The translations under genes were made by a program, and so were the position numbers. Positions 1 to 6,909 of a stretch of DNA of 44,625 nucleotides are shown here, piece after piece. Source of the stretch: a virus; the IMG/VR virus record IMGVR_UViG_3300010371_000049, positions 1 through 44,625 of that record; one strand, 5' to 3'. Numbering within the stretch: position 1 is the first letter of the stretch; each line of letters begins with the position of its first letter. Under the pieces are notes generated by a model. It ran no database searches. It was not told where the DNA came from and was given only the letters and a program-made list of their open reading frames with translations.

Positions 1-323
1 ATCTGTTTCAAAGCCAATTCAACATTATCAAAATACATTAATAAGATAGTTTCTATTTCATTATGACATTGTTCTGCACATTCTTCAATTGTTTTATTTC
101 CTCTAATTGAATTACATTTATTATGCGCTAAACGTAAATTACATAAATCTCTGGTACCACCAAAACTTTTTGGTACAATATGATCTATAGTAGAACGTAG
201 AATGTGAAATAATTCTGGAATTTGTTTAACTTTAACTCCTGGAAATAATACAGGAAATCCACAAAGATGACAATTAGGATTTTGACTCAATAAAATTTTT
301 CGTTTAAAATTACCATTTGCCAT
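1..323 (-). CDS. HNH endonuclease, partial (runs off left edge)
   Basis: Reading leftward from an ATG at 323, the frame stays open to the first base of the window, so about 107 residues are present and the C-terminus is missing. The protein has the HNH layout: an early CxxC pair (NCHLCG, about residues 17-22), then STIDHIVPKSFGG (the catalytic His region), then LRLAHNKCNSIRGNK, containing the last Asn/Cys. These features fit a McrA/HNH nuclease, often a free-standing homing-type endonuclease in T4-like phages. A sigma70-like promoter lies upstream at 370-398 on the same strand. Whether it is a homing enzyme or a packaging-type HNH nuclease cannot be decided here. Confidence 0.8.
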   Translation of the reverse strand, partial: MANGNFKRKILLSQNPNCHLCGFPVLFPGVKVKQIPELFHILRSTIDHIVPKSFGGTRDLCNLRLAHNKCNSIRGNKTIEECAEQCHNEIETILLMYFDNVELALKQ

Positions 324-369
324 ATTTTTTTAATTTTGTAATAAATTAAACAGTCCTCTCTACATTTTT

Positions 370-398
370 AGAATATCAAAAACGGTACCACTTGTCAA
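370..398 (-). promoter_or_regulatory. Sigma70-like promoter for the HNH gene
   Basis: On the minus strand there is a TTGACA box (393-398), a 17-bp spacer and TATTCT (370-375). TGA directly precedes the -10, an extended -10. The spacer contains the palindrome GGTACC, as does the promoter at 2756-2784. It would start transcripts about 40 nt before the HNH start codon. Confidence 0.7.
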
Positions 399-413
399 GA
401 ACTAAATAGCTCG

Positions 414-971
414 ATGCCTATATTTGTTGGTTTAGACCTTTCCTATGTGAGTCCTGGACTTTGTCTGTTTGATAGCAAACATAAGCAATTTGATTGGAAA
501 CATTGTAATTTTTACTCATATGGTACATATTCTCTACCATCATTCAAAAATTTCAATTTCATCCAAAGTACTGATGATTGGATAAACGATATTGACCGCT
601 ATAAACGCATTGTAGACTGGATAAATGATTGTTTACCTCTCCATAATAATATTATCGTTACCATGGAGGGTTATTCCATGGGTTCAAAGGGTAAAGTATT
701 CGCAATAGCTGAATGTGGTGGTTTGGTAAAGTATAATTTCTATACACGTAATATAAAATACAATCTTGTTTCACCAAATAATGTAAAAAAATTTGCAACT
801 GGTATTGGTAAAGGTAATAAAGAACCTATGTTTGAAGCTTGGTTAAAAGAAACATCCTTTGATTTGAAAGATTACATTCAACCCAAAAGAAAACTTGGCT
901 CACCAACAACCGATATCATAGATTCATACTGGTTATGTAAAATGGGTTATATTAACGTAATGAACCAGTAA
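414..971 (+). CDS. RuvC-like Holliday junction resolvase
   Basis: This 185-residue protein has the acidic residues of the RuvC/RNase H fold in order: D8 in VGLDLS, E85 in VTMEGYS, and D167 and D170 in TTDIIDSYW. The 3-residue spacing of the last two Asp matches RuvC. The likely role is resolving branched DNA before packaging, a job done by the unrelated endonuclease VII in T4 itself. A KGNKEPM segment near residue 133 fits the basic DNA-binding region of phage RuvC relatives. The start ATG has no clear Shine-Dalgarno sequence. Its end overlaps the convergent small gene at 952-1203 by 20 bp. Confidence 0.75.
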   Translation: MPIFVGLDLSYVSPGLCLFDSKHKQFDWKHCNFYSYGTYSLPSFKNFNFIQSTDDWINDIDRYKRIVDWINDCLPLHNNIIVTMEGYSMGSKGKVFAIAECGGLVKYNFYTRNIKYNLVSPNNVKKFATGIGKGNKEPMFEAWLKETSFDLKDYIQPKRKLGSPTTDIIDSYWLCKMGYINVMNQ

Positions 972-1203
972 TATATAAATAGTATTCCTTTTCACAATTT
1001 TCTGAACATAACATGGTTCTACCATTATAACAATAACATCCACAATTCATACACCTACCAGTAGGCCTATTTTCTTCCGGTATTTCATAGTATGTTTCAA
1101 TACATGTAAATCCATAATATAATGTATTGTATTGTGATGCTGTTGGATCTATGATTTTATTTTTTTGGGGTCCGCAACCACCAATGAGCACGTACCAAAC
1201 CAC
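952..1203 (-). CDS. Small cysteine-rich protein, unknown function
   Basis: This 83-residue frame holds a compact Cys cluster (GRCMNCGCYCYNG, then LCSENC) typical of a small zinc-binding fold. The start is uncertain: the longest frame begins at a GTG at 1203 with no convincing ribosome site, and a second GTG lies at 1191. It overlaps the upstream same-strand gene (1157-1342) and the 3' end of the RuvC-like gene. The Cys pattern argues that it is real. No function can be assigned. Confidence 0.5.
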   Translation of the reverse strand: MVWYVLIGGCGPQKNKIIDPTASQYNTLYYGFTCIETYYEIPEENRPTGRCMNCGCYCYNGRTMLCSENCEKEYYLYITGSLR

Positions 1204-1342
1204 TTTTTAACAATACTTCACCAGCACATCGGATTAATTCTGGAAATACTTGTTGCATTTCTAAAGTCCATTCAGCACAATTTCCTGATGGATCTTCATC
1301 CCGTAATTTGTTTTCAATCCAATTTAGGTATCTCGGATTCAT
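1157..1342 (-). CDS. Small hypothetical protein (61 aa)
   Basis: The ATG start at 1342 lies inside the end of the preceding gene (1314-1493), a typical phage overlap. The sequence begins MNPRYLNWIENKLRDED and is mostly helical-looking, without motifs I recognise. It belongs to a minus-strand run of four overlapping or abutting small genes (952-1743) that is probably one transcription unit. Confidence 0.5.
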   Translation of the reverse strand: MNPRYLNWIENKLRDEDPSGNCAEWTLEMQQVFPELIRCAGEVLLKSGLVRAHWWLRTPKK

Positions 1343-1493
1343 TTTCTTCTATTGGTTCAAAAGTATCAGTCTTTAAAAAGGCCAAAAAATTTTTGTCATA
1401 ATCCGTAAAGTCATCATTTTTTACAGATTTCGATTCTTGAGATATTGGTCCTTCAAAAAAACCTTCATCTTCACTGAATATATCATCTTCCAT
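1314..1493 (-). CDS. Small acidic protein, unknown function
   Basis: I place the start at ATG 1493 rather than the longer TTG form because GAGGA sits 5-6 bases upstream. That site overlaps the last codons of the preceding gene, which suggests coupled translation. The product has about 59 residues and is rich in Asp and Glu (MEDDIFSEDEGFFEG). Acidic small phage proteins are often inhibitors or DNA mimics, but nothing here proves such a role. Confidence 0.55.
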   Translation of the reverse strand: MEDDIFSEDEGFFEGPISQESKSVKNDDFTDYDKNFLAFLKTDTFEPIEENESEIPKLD

Positions 1494-1494
1494 A

Positions 1495-1743
1495 TTATTC
1501 CTCAATTGTTAACTTATGAACAAATTTCCACTTAACTTCAAAATGTTCTTCTAAATTTGTATCCTTCAATACATTTAGAATTTCTTGACCAATTACCTTT
1601 CTACCATCTGTTAAGTGTGGATTATCACAAGCAATTTCCATTTCCAAAACAGGTTTGTGTTTTTGGATGCTAATTCCGTTCACACATGTTAGATTATGAA
1701 CGGAATTAGCTAATGTTTGTACCAGATGGTCAAGGTTTTTCAT
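1495..1743 (-). CDS. Hypothetical protein (82 aa)
   Basis: ATG 1743 is preferred over a TTG at 1758 because a GGTGA ribosome-binding site lies 8 bases before it. The sequence begins MKNLDHLVQTLANSVHNL and has no motif I recognise. It is the first gene of the small minus-strand run and follows the terminator at 1783-1807, so it either needs read-through or has its own weak promoter. Confidence 0.55.
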   Translation of the reverse strand: MKNLDHLVQTLANSVHNLTCVNGISIQKHKPVLEMEIACDNPHLTDGRKVIGQEILNVLKDTNLEEHFEVKWKFVHKLTIEE

Positions 1744-1782
1744 AATAAATTTCACCAAAACTAGTTATTTCAGCAAATGTTG

Positions 1783-1807
1783 AAAAAAACGGGTGGGTGC
1801 CCGTTTT
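1783..1807 (-). terminator. Rho-independent terminator with U7 tract
   Basis: On the minus strand AAAACGGG and CCCGTTTT form an 8-bp stem (1786-1807) with a 6-base loop, followed by seven consecutive T at 1789-1783. It overlaps the TAA of the gene ending at 1806 and is the most classical terminator in the window. Confidence 0.85.
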
Positions 1808-2333
1808 AATGAGCACCCTTTGCAGCAACCTTCTTCTTTACAACAGGCTTTTTACCAGTAGACTTTGCAGTGGTCTTTCCCTTTGCCTTTGAAACTACCT
1901 TTTTCTTGTTAACAGGCTTCTTTGTTTCTTGCGCGGTCGGTTCCGAAACAGGTGTTTCTGCTTGCATTTCTCCTGCAGGTGTTGCCACAACAGGTTCCTG
2001 CGTTTCAGTTGATGTTGCGACCATTTCGGTGGTTTCCATCTTCTTGGACTTACGAGTTTTCTTCGGTTTTTGTTCGGCTTCCGGAACATCTTCATCCATT
2101 ACCGTAACTTCTTTCGAAATATCGTAAAAACCACGGAGGGGTTTACCATCTTCACCAACAGCCTTAAACTTCAGATTCTTGGTGATAAATTGTGGAGTGG
2201 AATTCAGGTTGTACTTCTCATGTTGAAATTCCTGAAGTTCCTTTCGTCCAACAATCGTCTTAGGAGCAAAAAACTCGCGGGCATCCATCAAAACTTGATT
2301 CTGCCGCTTTGAAACTGTCAATGTATCAATCAT
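1806..2333 (-). CDS. Protein with histone-H1-like Lys/Ala/Pro-rich tail
   Basis: This 175-residue protein has two parts. Residues 1-80 look folded (MIDTLTVSKRQNQVLMDARE...). From about residue 88 the chain becomes low complexity, rich in Lys, Ala, Pro and Thr, with repeats such as KPVNKKKVVSKAKGK and KPVVKKKVAAKGAH that resemble eukaryotic and bacterial H1-like nucleoid proteins. It probably binds DNA, either phage or host. It is more GC-rich than its neighbours. It has its own promoter (2403-2431) and the best terminator in the window, so it is a single-gene unit and is probably well expressed. Confidence 0.7.
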   Translation of the reverse strand: MIDTLTVSKRQNQVLMDAREFFAPKTIVGRKELQEFQHEKYNLNSTPQFITKNLKFKAVGEDGKPLRGFYDISKEVTVMDEDVPEAEQKPKKTRKSKKMETTEMVATSTETQEPVVATPAGEMQAETPVSEPTAQETKKPVNKKKVVSKAKGKTTAKSTGKKPVVKKKVAAKGAH

Positions 2334-2402
2334 TTTCTTTCAATCTATCCTTTTCACTTTTTTAAAATTTGTTCTGTAGAACTTTTCTTGTCTACGTTTC
2401 TA

Positions 2403-2431
2403 ATCTTAACGCGGTTGGTCTCCATTGTCAA
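2403..2431 (-). promoter_or_regulatory. Sigma70-like promoter for the histone-tail gene
   Basis: On the minus strand TTGACA (2426-2431) and TAAGAT (2403-2408) are separated by 17 bp. The leader before ATG 2333 is about 65 nt and carries an AAAGGA-type ribosome site. Confidence 0.6.
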
Positions 2432-2488
2432 CAAATTTTTTGGATATTTTCCAATTTTTTTTATTAGAATGGTCACAAAAGATTTTTC

Positions 2489-2516
2489 TTGCATTTTTGG
2501 ATCCCTACCATATAAT
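2489..2516 (+). promoter_or_regulatory. Promoter immediately before the gene at 2523
   Basis: TTGCAT (2489-2494), a 16-bp spacer and a perfect TATAAT (2511-2516). Only six bases separate the -10 box from the ATG at 2523, so the transcript would be nearly leaderless. Confidence 0.45.
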
Positions 2517-2522
2517 AATGAT

Positions 2523-2759
2523 ATGAAAAGAGCATACCTAAAACAAGTTTTAAAAACAATAGCAGAAGGTGGAAGAGTCGAATTTGCTTGGAACACAATG
2601 ACCGCAACATTATATAACAGTCAAAATGAAGCTTGGAGAATAGATGGAAGATGCTACCATGCTTTTGTATACAATCCAACAAATCTTGAAAATGTGAAAC
2701 GATTGGAAACTGGTTCAACTGATGAAAAAAATTTGGTAATTATTTGGAAAAAGTCTTGA
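2523..2759 (+). CDS. Hypothetical protein (78 aa)
   Basis: I chose ATG 2523 (MKRAYLKQVLKTIAEGGR) because a good -10 box ends six bases before it. Longer in-frame starts at 2469 and 2388 exist, but they would lie upstream of this promoter and overlap the divergent promoter at 2403-2431. The protein is a small alpha/beta-looking chain with no motif I know. The next promoter begins inside its last codons. Confidence 0.5.
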   Translation: MKRAYLKQVLKTIAEGGRVEFAWNTMTATLYNSQNEAWRIDGRCYHAFVYNPTNLENVKRLETGSTDEKNLVIIWKKS

Positions 2760-2784
2760 CAAATGGTACCGAATTTGATATCTT
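2756..2784 (+). promoter_or_regulatory. Sigma70-like promoter with extended -10
   Basis: TTGACA (2756-2761), 17 bp, then TGA plus TATCTT (2779-2784). The spacer contains GGTACC and is nearly identical to that of the promoter at 370-398. It drives the gene at 2830. Confidence 0.7.
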
Positions 2785-2829
2785 TAAAGCATAAAGCATT
2801 ATCCGAATCTATTTGTGAGATAAAAAACA

Positions 2830-3057
2830 ATGGTACAACGAGGCCCAATACAAACAAATTATGAAGTAGATGATGAAATTGTACTCATTCATCCCTATTA
2901 TGGATTTCGTTTCGGATTCATCAACGAAGTAATAACACCCGGAAAACTGTATTGTATTACTCTTTACGGTTATCATAATCCAAATGTGGATTTTAGTATT
3001 ACAGAATTCATGAAAGGTACCATTCCCAGTTTCAGATCCAAAATTATTTCGGATTGA
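2830..3057 (+). CDS. Hypothetical protein (75 aa)
   Basis: The frame starts at ATG 2830, about 45 bases after a good promoter. The product (MVQRGPIQTNYEVDDEIVLI...) is rich in beta-forming and aromatic residues and reads like a small SH3-like barrel (VDDEIVLIHPYYGFRFGFI), but I cannot assign a family. It stands alone on the plus strand between minus-strand genes. This arrangement, one promoter and one small gene, is common for phage host-takeover genes; that role is inferred from context only. Confidence 0.55.
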   Translation: MVQRGPIQTNYEVDDEIVLIHPYYGFRFGFINEVITPGKLYCITLYGYHNPNVDFSITEFMKGTIPSFRSKIISD

Positions 3058-3098
3058 TAAAATTTCAATCACTTTAAAACAAGAAGATTAAGTAATTT

Positions 3099-3374
3099 TT
3101 ACAACATTCTCGGTATATTCTGGGTCTTATCAACATAAGATCCAGGATTACCTTTTTTTATTTTACCTAACACTTCCCTTCGGAATGCTGAATCTGCTTT
3201 ATGGATTCCTAAACGAACAGGATCTCCTATATTGACAGCAGAAACATACTGTTCTATATTGTAAGTATTACAGTTAGGGCAAGGATCTTTAGTAGGTAAG
3301 GAATGGTCCGTAATAGGTAAACGTTTTTCAAATTCAGTATTACATTGTTGGCATCGATATTGATAAAATGGCAT
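3099..3374 (-). CDS. FmdB-type zinc-ribbon protein
   Basis: The N-terminus MPFYQYRCQQCNTEFEK followed by DPCPNCNTYNIEQ is the Cys4 zinc ribbon of the FmdB/CxxC_CxxC_SSSS family. At 91 residues it has the expected size, with a basic C-terminal half (FRREVLGKIKKGNPGSY). Similar proteins occur in cyanomyoviruses. The molecular role is unknown and may be regulatory DNA or RNA binding. It lies downstream of a terminator hairpin (3404-3434). Confidence 0.8.
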   Translation of the reverse strand: MPFYQYRCQQCNTEFEKRLPITDHSLPTKDPCPNCNTYNIEQYVSAVNIGDPVRLGIHKADSAFRREVLGKIKKGNPGSYVDKTQNIPRML

Positions 3375-3394
3375 TTCAATGAGTATTTAAAGGC

Positions 3395-3434
3395 AAAAAA
3401 TTTAGGCAGCATCTTTTCTTATCAAATGCTGCCT
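3395..3434 (-). terminator. Rho-independent terminator
   Basis: On the minus strand AGGCAGCAT (3434-3426) and ATGCTGCCT (3412-3404) form a perfect 9-bp stem with a 13-base loop, followed by AAATTTTTT. It ends the transcript of the gene at 3470-3658. Confidence 0.75.
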
Positions 3435-3469
3435 TTCGGAGGTTATCAGAATCTTTTAAATTAATCAAA

Positions 3470-3658
3470 TTATTGGGTATCCATGACAAGTGTTTGTCCT
3501 TCAAAATCGGAAATATCAGTAGCTTCTGATTCATCAATATAAAATATCTTTTTAATTGAAAGAAATCCACTTTCAATTCCAACTCTAGCTGTCATGGCTA
3601 ATTCAGTTTGACTAAGGGTCTTTAAATGATTTAAAAGATCCTGATAAGTGAGGGGCAT
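3470..3658 (-). CDS. Small conserved phage protein (62 aa)
   Basis: ATG 3658 is preferred; an in-frame start 48 bases upstream is possible, but AAGGAT lies about 12 bases before 3658. The product opens MPLTYQDLLNHLKTLSQTEL and continues with a beta-rich half (IKKIFYIDESEATDISDF). This layout, a helix TYQxLLxxLxxLxxxQL then strands ending in a short acidic segment, recurs in small phage proteins of unknown function. Confidence 0.6.
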   Translation of the reverse strand: MPLTYQDLLNHLKTLSQTELAMTARVGIESGFLSIKKIFYIDESEATDISDFEGQTLVMDTQ

Positions 3659-3706
3659 AATAAAATTTATATCCTTTATACTAAAGTAATGAATCAAAAG
3701 TTTCAA

Positions 3707-4008
3707 AAAGTTTACTTAACGAATGAAAAAGTATTTCTTGAAACTGTTAAATCTACTGTACAACAAATGAAAACATCAAGTCAAGTATTTTTTACATTAT
3801 TTTCAATCAACAGTTTAAAATTTTTTCACAATCATTAGTTTTAAAACTATGGAGTACAAGAGTACTGAATTGGAATAATTTTTCGTACAATTGACATTTT
3901 TTATAATTTGATTTAATCTTAAAGTGTTGAAGCAAACAAAAATCAGGGGAAAGGATAGTAAAAACCAAATAGAAATATAAAACCAATTTAAAAGGAAAAT
4001 TTTTAATT
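3707..4008. other. Gene-free stretch with promoter
   Basis: No convincing gene in about 300 bases. It is very AT-rich. It contains a small stem (AGTAC/GTACT around 3853-3866), a weak minus-strand TTGACT-like box (3779-3784) and the plus-strand promoter at 3891-3919, followed by an 89-base leader for the gene at 4009. Confidence 0.5.
3891..3919 (+). promoter_or_regulatory. Sigma70-like promoter for the gene at 4009
   Basis: TTGACA (3891-3896), 17 bp, TAATCT (3914-3919). The leader to ATG 4009 is about 85 bases and ends with AAAGGAAAA as ribosome site. Confidence 0.55.
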
Positions 4009-4452
4009 ATGATTAACCAAGTTATGGAAAATGATAAGCGATTATTTGGACTTCGGAAATTTTATTCAAAGAATGAATCAGCCCAAAAAGTACTGAATTT
4101 CTTTGCATCGGGTGATTTTCCAAAAGTACAAACTGCTGAAGGTGGTATTACAGTAGATAGAATCGTATCAACTTTGAATTTAACCAGGAATGAAATTCTC
4201 TCAGTTTTTAAACATTTAGAATCAATGAGGTTTGGTAATCTCATGATTGGTCGGAGAGGATTTCCATCCAGGTTTATTTCCTTTGTGGATTTAGCATCAT
4301 TGGGAAATGCAGCATTAGAAAAAACAAATATCATTTCACCGATTAATAGAATGGAAACTAATGTTCATACGGATGCAAGGGAACCAGTCATTATTCAAAT
4401 TGTGTTACCAGAAAGTTTGAGCAATATGGTAAAACAAGTAAGAAAAAGTTAA
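4009..4452 (+). CDS. Winged-helix-like DNA-binding protein
   Basis: This 147-residue protein contains, around residues 43-85, ITVDRIVSTLNLTRNEILSV then FKHLESMRFGNLMIGRRG, the spacing of a winged helix-turn-helix (helix, turn, recognition helix, wing). It is probably a transcriptional regulator. It has its own promoter and an AAAGGAAAA ribosome site, and is transcribed against its neighbour with a shared hairpin at 4492-4521. The target is not visible. Confidence 0.6.
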   Translation: MINQVMENDKRLFGLRKFYSKNESAQKVLNFFASGDFPKVQTAEGGITVDRIVSTLNLTRNEILSVFKHLESMRFGNLMIGRRGFPSRFISFVDLASLGNAALEKTNIISPINRMETNVHTDAREPVIIQIVLPESLSNMVKQVRKS

Positions 4453-4491
4453 AAATAACACCATGTAAGTGTTTACAAACAGAAAGGTAAG

Positions 4492-4521
4492 ACTTCTGGT
4501 GGATCTTATTCCACCAGAGGT
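4492..4521. terminator. Hairpin between convergent genes, overlapping a stop codon
   Basis: ACTTCTGGTGGA and TCCACCAGAGGT pair over 12 positions with one G-T wobble around a 6-base loop. The stop codon of the minus-strand nuclease gene (4506-4508) lies in the loop, so the stem encodes its last residues. There is no long U tract. It is probably bidirectional. Confidence 0.6.
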
Positions 4522-5216
4522 AAACCTTTAATCTCATAGTATTTTTTAACGTGATCCTGTAATTTTTGCACTTTTTGCCGATCAATTTGTTCAATAAATG
4601 GTTTAGTTGATAAATCATCACCAACTATAAGAGTTACAATTTGTTTAGCCTTATATTTTGTCATTTCATATAATGCTAAAGAATAGAATATTTCTTGAAG
4701 AAAATAGTGTTCAATCCATTTTTTCTTTTTTAATTTATTCGATCCTTTGAAATCAATAATAGATAATACACCATTCCATTCTGCTACTAAATCTACCCTA
4801 CCAGCTACTTTTACAATATCACTATATAAAATGGTTTCTTGAAGTAAGATATTATCAATATTTTTATTCAATAATAATCTGATTTGGTTAAATCTAACCT
4901 GATTCCTTGATGAATATTCCTTAATAAAAGACCGATCTTCATTCTTTAAATATCGTTCAATCATTTCATGAATATTATTACCACGATCTTTGGCATCATT
5001 GGATATTTTATCGGCTTCCTTTTCACCAATTCTTTTTCTCCATAATTCTATTTTTTTCTTTCCTATTAAAGATAATACTGTGGTAATTGAATAATAACCA
5101 TGAGGGCGGTTTTTTATAAAATAAATTCTACCATCACCTTCCTTGGTATGGTAGGATTCAGGTTTATATACTGACGAAATATCAATATGATTAAATACTT
5201 TATTTCTAATTAACAT
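4506..5216 (-). CDS. PD-(D/E)XK (RecB/Cas4-like) exonuclease
   Basis: This 236-residue protein has the nuclease core: a His motif RGNNIHEMIERYL (H83), then VAGRVDLVAEW (D142) and IIDFKGS (D155, K157), followed by a helix with YSLALYEM like the QxxxY motif of RecB nucleases. It probably degrades host DNA or processes recombination ends. Similar genes occur in T4-like cyanophages. Its start overlaps the end of the upstream gene by 7 bases, so the minus-strand genes from 4506 to 6900 form one operon. Confidence 0.75.
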   Translation of the reverse strand: MLIRNKVFNHIDISSVYKPESYHTKEGDGRIYFIKNRPHGYYSITTVLSLIGKKKIELWRKRIGEKEADKISNDAKDRGNNIHEMIERYLKNEDRSFIKEYSSRNQVRFNQIRLLLNKNIDNILLQETILYSDIVKVAGRVDLVAEWNGVLSIIDFKGSNKLKKKKWIEHYFLQEIFYSLALYEMTKYKAKQIVTLIVGDDLSTKPFIEQIDRQKVQKLQDHVKKYYEIKGLPLVE

Positions 5217-5485
5217 TTTTCATAGACTTCATGAAATTGGTCATTTGTTAATACTTGAACATTTCCTGTCCAATATATTACTAACCAATGAGAATATGGT
5301 AAGTCAATAGGATCACAAAATCCGCCATTAATCTTTGGTATTACAAATATTCCAGATTCTCCTGGTTTATCACAAAACCAAAATGGTTTTTCTTTTGAAT
5401 TTCTAATATCTTTATGTAACTTCCTGGTAAAACGAATTGCTTCAACAATTGGTGGATTTTTAACCTTATATTTTTTATAAACCAT
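5210..5485 (-). CDS. Conserved phage protein of the VEAIRFT type
   Basis: Start ATG 5485 ([20 protein letters not shown]) overlaps the end of the IMPDH-like gene by 11 bases and is preferred to a longer frame. The opening KYxVKxPxIVEAIxFT, a middle GIFVIPKINGGF and a closing SHWLVIYWTGNVQVLTNDQF match, in my memory, a widespread phage family that starts YRKKPVxVEAxQFT and ends in a PGDWIV-like strand. The function is unknown. Length is 91 residues. Confidence 0.6.
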   Translation of the reverse strand: MVYKKYKVKNPPIVEAIRFTRKLHKDIRNSKEKPFWFCDKPGESGIFVIPKINGGFCDPIDLPYSHWLVIYWTGNVQVLTNDQFHEVYEKC

Positions 5486-6452
5486 GAGGTGTTGACTCTC
5501 TATAACCAGAATTTGTAATTTCAATCATTTCACAGTATCTTAAACCATATATATGATTTGTTCCTCCATAAGAAACAGCACTTTGCAATCCATCTTTTAT
5601 TGTATCTAAAATATTGCTTACTGGTCCTTTCACATCTACGAAACTTGATACACCTTCAATATTTGTCATTTCATTTTTTTGTACATAACTTGCTGAACCA
5701 TAATACAATTTTTTACCCTTTACTGCCTCACCTGGTGTTTCATCACATCCAGCAAACATTGCACCACACATTACCATACTTGCACCAGCAGCAAAACATT
5801 TTGCCATATCACCAGTATTTTTAATTCCACCATCTGCGATAAACTTTAAATCATGACATGAATTAAACCATAAAAGGGATTGTAAAGTAGGAATTCCAAA
5901 ACCTGTAACGATTCTAGTAGAACAATGAGAACCTCCTCCAATACCTACTTTAAAAACAATATTATCGTGCCAATATTCTTTACATTGAGTTTTCAATCCA
6001 AATGCGGCATATGGATCAGCATAATTACCAACAATCAATGGAAAATTTGGATATACCTTTAAAAAATTCAAAACAAATTCATGAGTTTGGATTGAATCTG
6101 CATGAGCAATATCCAAACAAATAATATCTGCTCCAGATTCAATTAATTTACAAGCATTTTCAAAATTTAAACCAACAGAAACAATTTTGGGTTTAAGTAT
6201 ATAATTTTTACAAAAATCAATTTGTTTTTCAAATGGTATAAATCTGTTTAATACGCCTACTCCTCCATTACTATACATTTCTAATGCCATTTCAATATCA
6301 GTAATAGATTCCATATTAGCCGACATTACTGGAAGATCAATATCAAATCCAAGAAAATTAACTTTTAAATCTGCTTCGGATCTTGATTTTAAAATTGATG
6401 TTTTTGGTAATAATAAAACATCATCGAATGATACAGCCTTATTTAGTTTCAT
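5475..6452 (-). CDS. IMP dehydrogenase / GMP reductase family enzyme
   Basis: This 325-residue TIM barrel has the family signatures: SFDDVLLLP at the N-terminus, a [11 protein letters not shown] active-site loop with catalytic C177, the phosphate-binding [11 protein letters not shown] (about 205-215) and a YYGSASYV flap. The regulatory CBS pair found in most IMPDHs is absent, and the length and LKSRSEADL segment are closer to GMP reductase. The closing GYRESTPHG resembles IMPDH. It would interconvert IMP with XMP or GMP using NAD(P)H, altering guanine nucleotide supply during infection. It sits between a membrane protein gene and a small conserved gene with overlaps on both sides. Confidence 0.75.
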   Translation of the reverse strand: MKLNKAVSFDDVLLLPKTSILKSRSEADLKVNFLGFDIDLPVMSANMESITDIEMALEMYSNGGVGVLNRFIPFEKQIDFCKNYILKPKIVSVGLNFENACKLIESGADIICLDIAHADSIQTHEFVLNFLKVYPNFPLIVGNYADPYAAFGLKTQCKEYWHDNIVFKVGIGGGSHCSTRIVTGFGIPTLQSLLWFNSCHDLKFIADGGIKNTGDMAKCFAAGASMVMCGAMFAGCDETPGEAVKGKKLYYGSASYVQKNEMTNIEGVSSFVDVKGPVSNILDTIKDGLQSAVSYGGTNHIYGLRYCEMIEITNSGYRESTPHGL

Positions 6453-6900
6453 TTTTCGCTCTAAAATCTTTTAATACCTTTTCTACTTCTTTATTATGAT
6501 AATGATCGTATTTTATCTTTAAAATTTCTGTGGTATAATTTTCCATTCCAGCTACAGCAATATGTTTCCATACTGACTCTAGAAAAGGTATACTTATTTC
6601 CACTTGTGGTGGAATGTAGGGAAATTTTACCACACTTTCGCATAATGGAATACCATTTACCTTATGAAGAATGGTTACTTTACAATTTTTAATAATTTGT
6701 TTTTTGTGAAGGTTTTGAATAGTAATTTCAGAATATAAATTTACTGTTAATCCATTTTCTGAAAATGTAATTTGGTGATTTTTGGTATATTTGATAATAG
6801 AAAGTTTTACATCTATTATAAGGAAAATAATCTCAAGAATATATAAAGTCAAATAACCAACAATAATACCTGTACCAAGGTTAAACAAAAAATATAACAT
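6439..6900 (-). CDS. Membrane-anchored hypothetical protein
   Basis: ATG 6900 is chosen over a TTG six bases upstream. The N-terminal 30 residues (FLFNLGTGIIVGYLTLYILE, IIFLIIDV) form one long or two short membrane segments, followed by about 120 soluble beta-rich residues that would face the cytoplasm or periplasm. Its 3' end overlaps the IMPDH-like gene by 14 bases. I do not recognise the soluble domain. Confidence 0.55.
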   Translation of the reverse strand: MLYFLFNLGTGIIVGYLTLYILEIIFLIIDVKLSIIKYTKNHQITFSENGLTVNLYSEITIQNLHKKQIIKNCKVTILHKVNGIPLCESVVKFPYIPPQVEISIPFLESVWKHIAVAGMENYTTEILKIKYDHYHNKEVEKVLKDFRAKNETK

Positions 6901-6909
6901 AATCAATTC

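Noticed and set aside
1870-2127. Plus-strand open frame opposite the Lys/Ala-rich gene
   Set aside because: It is a mirror of the repetitive tail of the real minus-strand gene, with no ribosome site and an unnatural Phe/Ser/Thr composition.
3755-3784. Minus-strand promoter TTGACT / TACAGT upstream of the gene at 3470
   Set aside because: The -10 is poor and it lies about 100 bases before the start; not strong enough to list as a feature.
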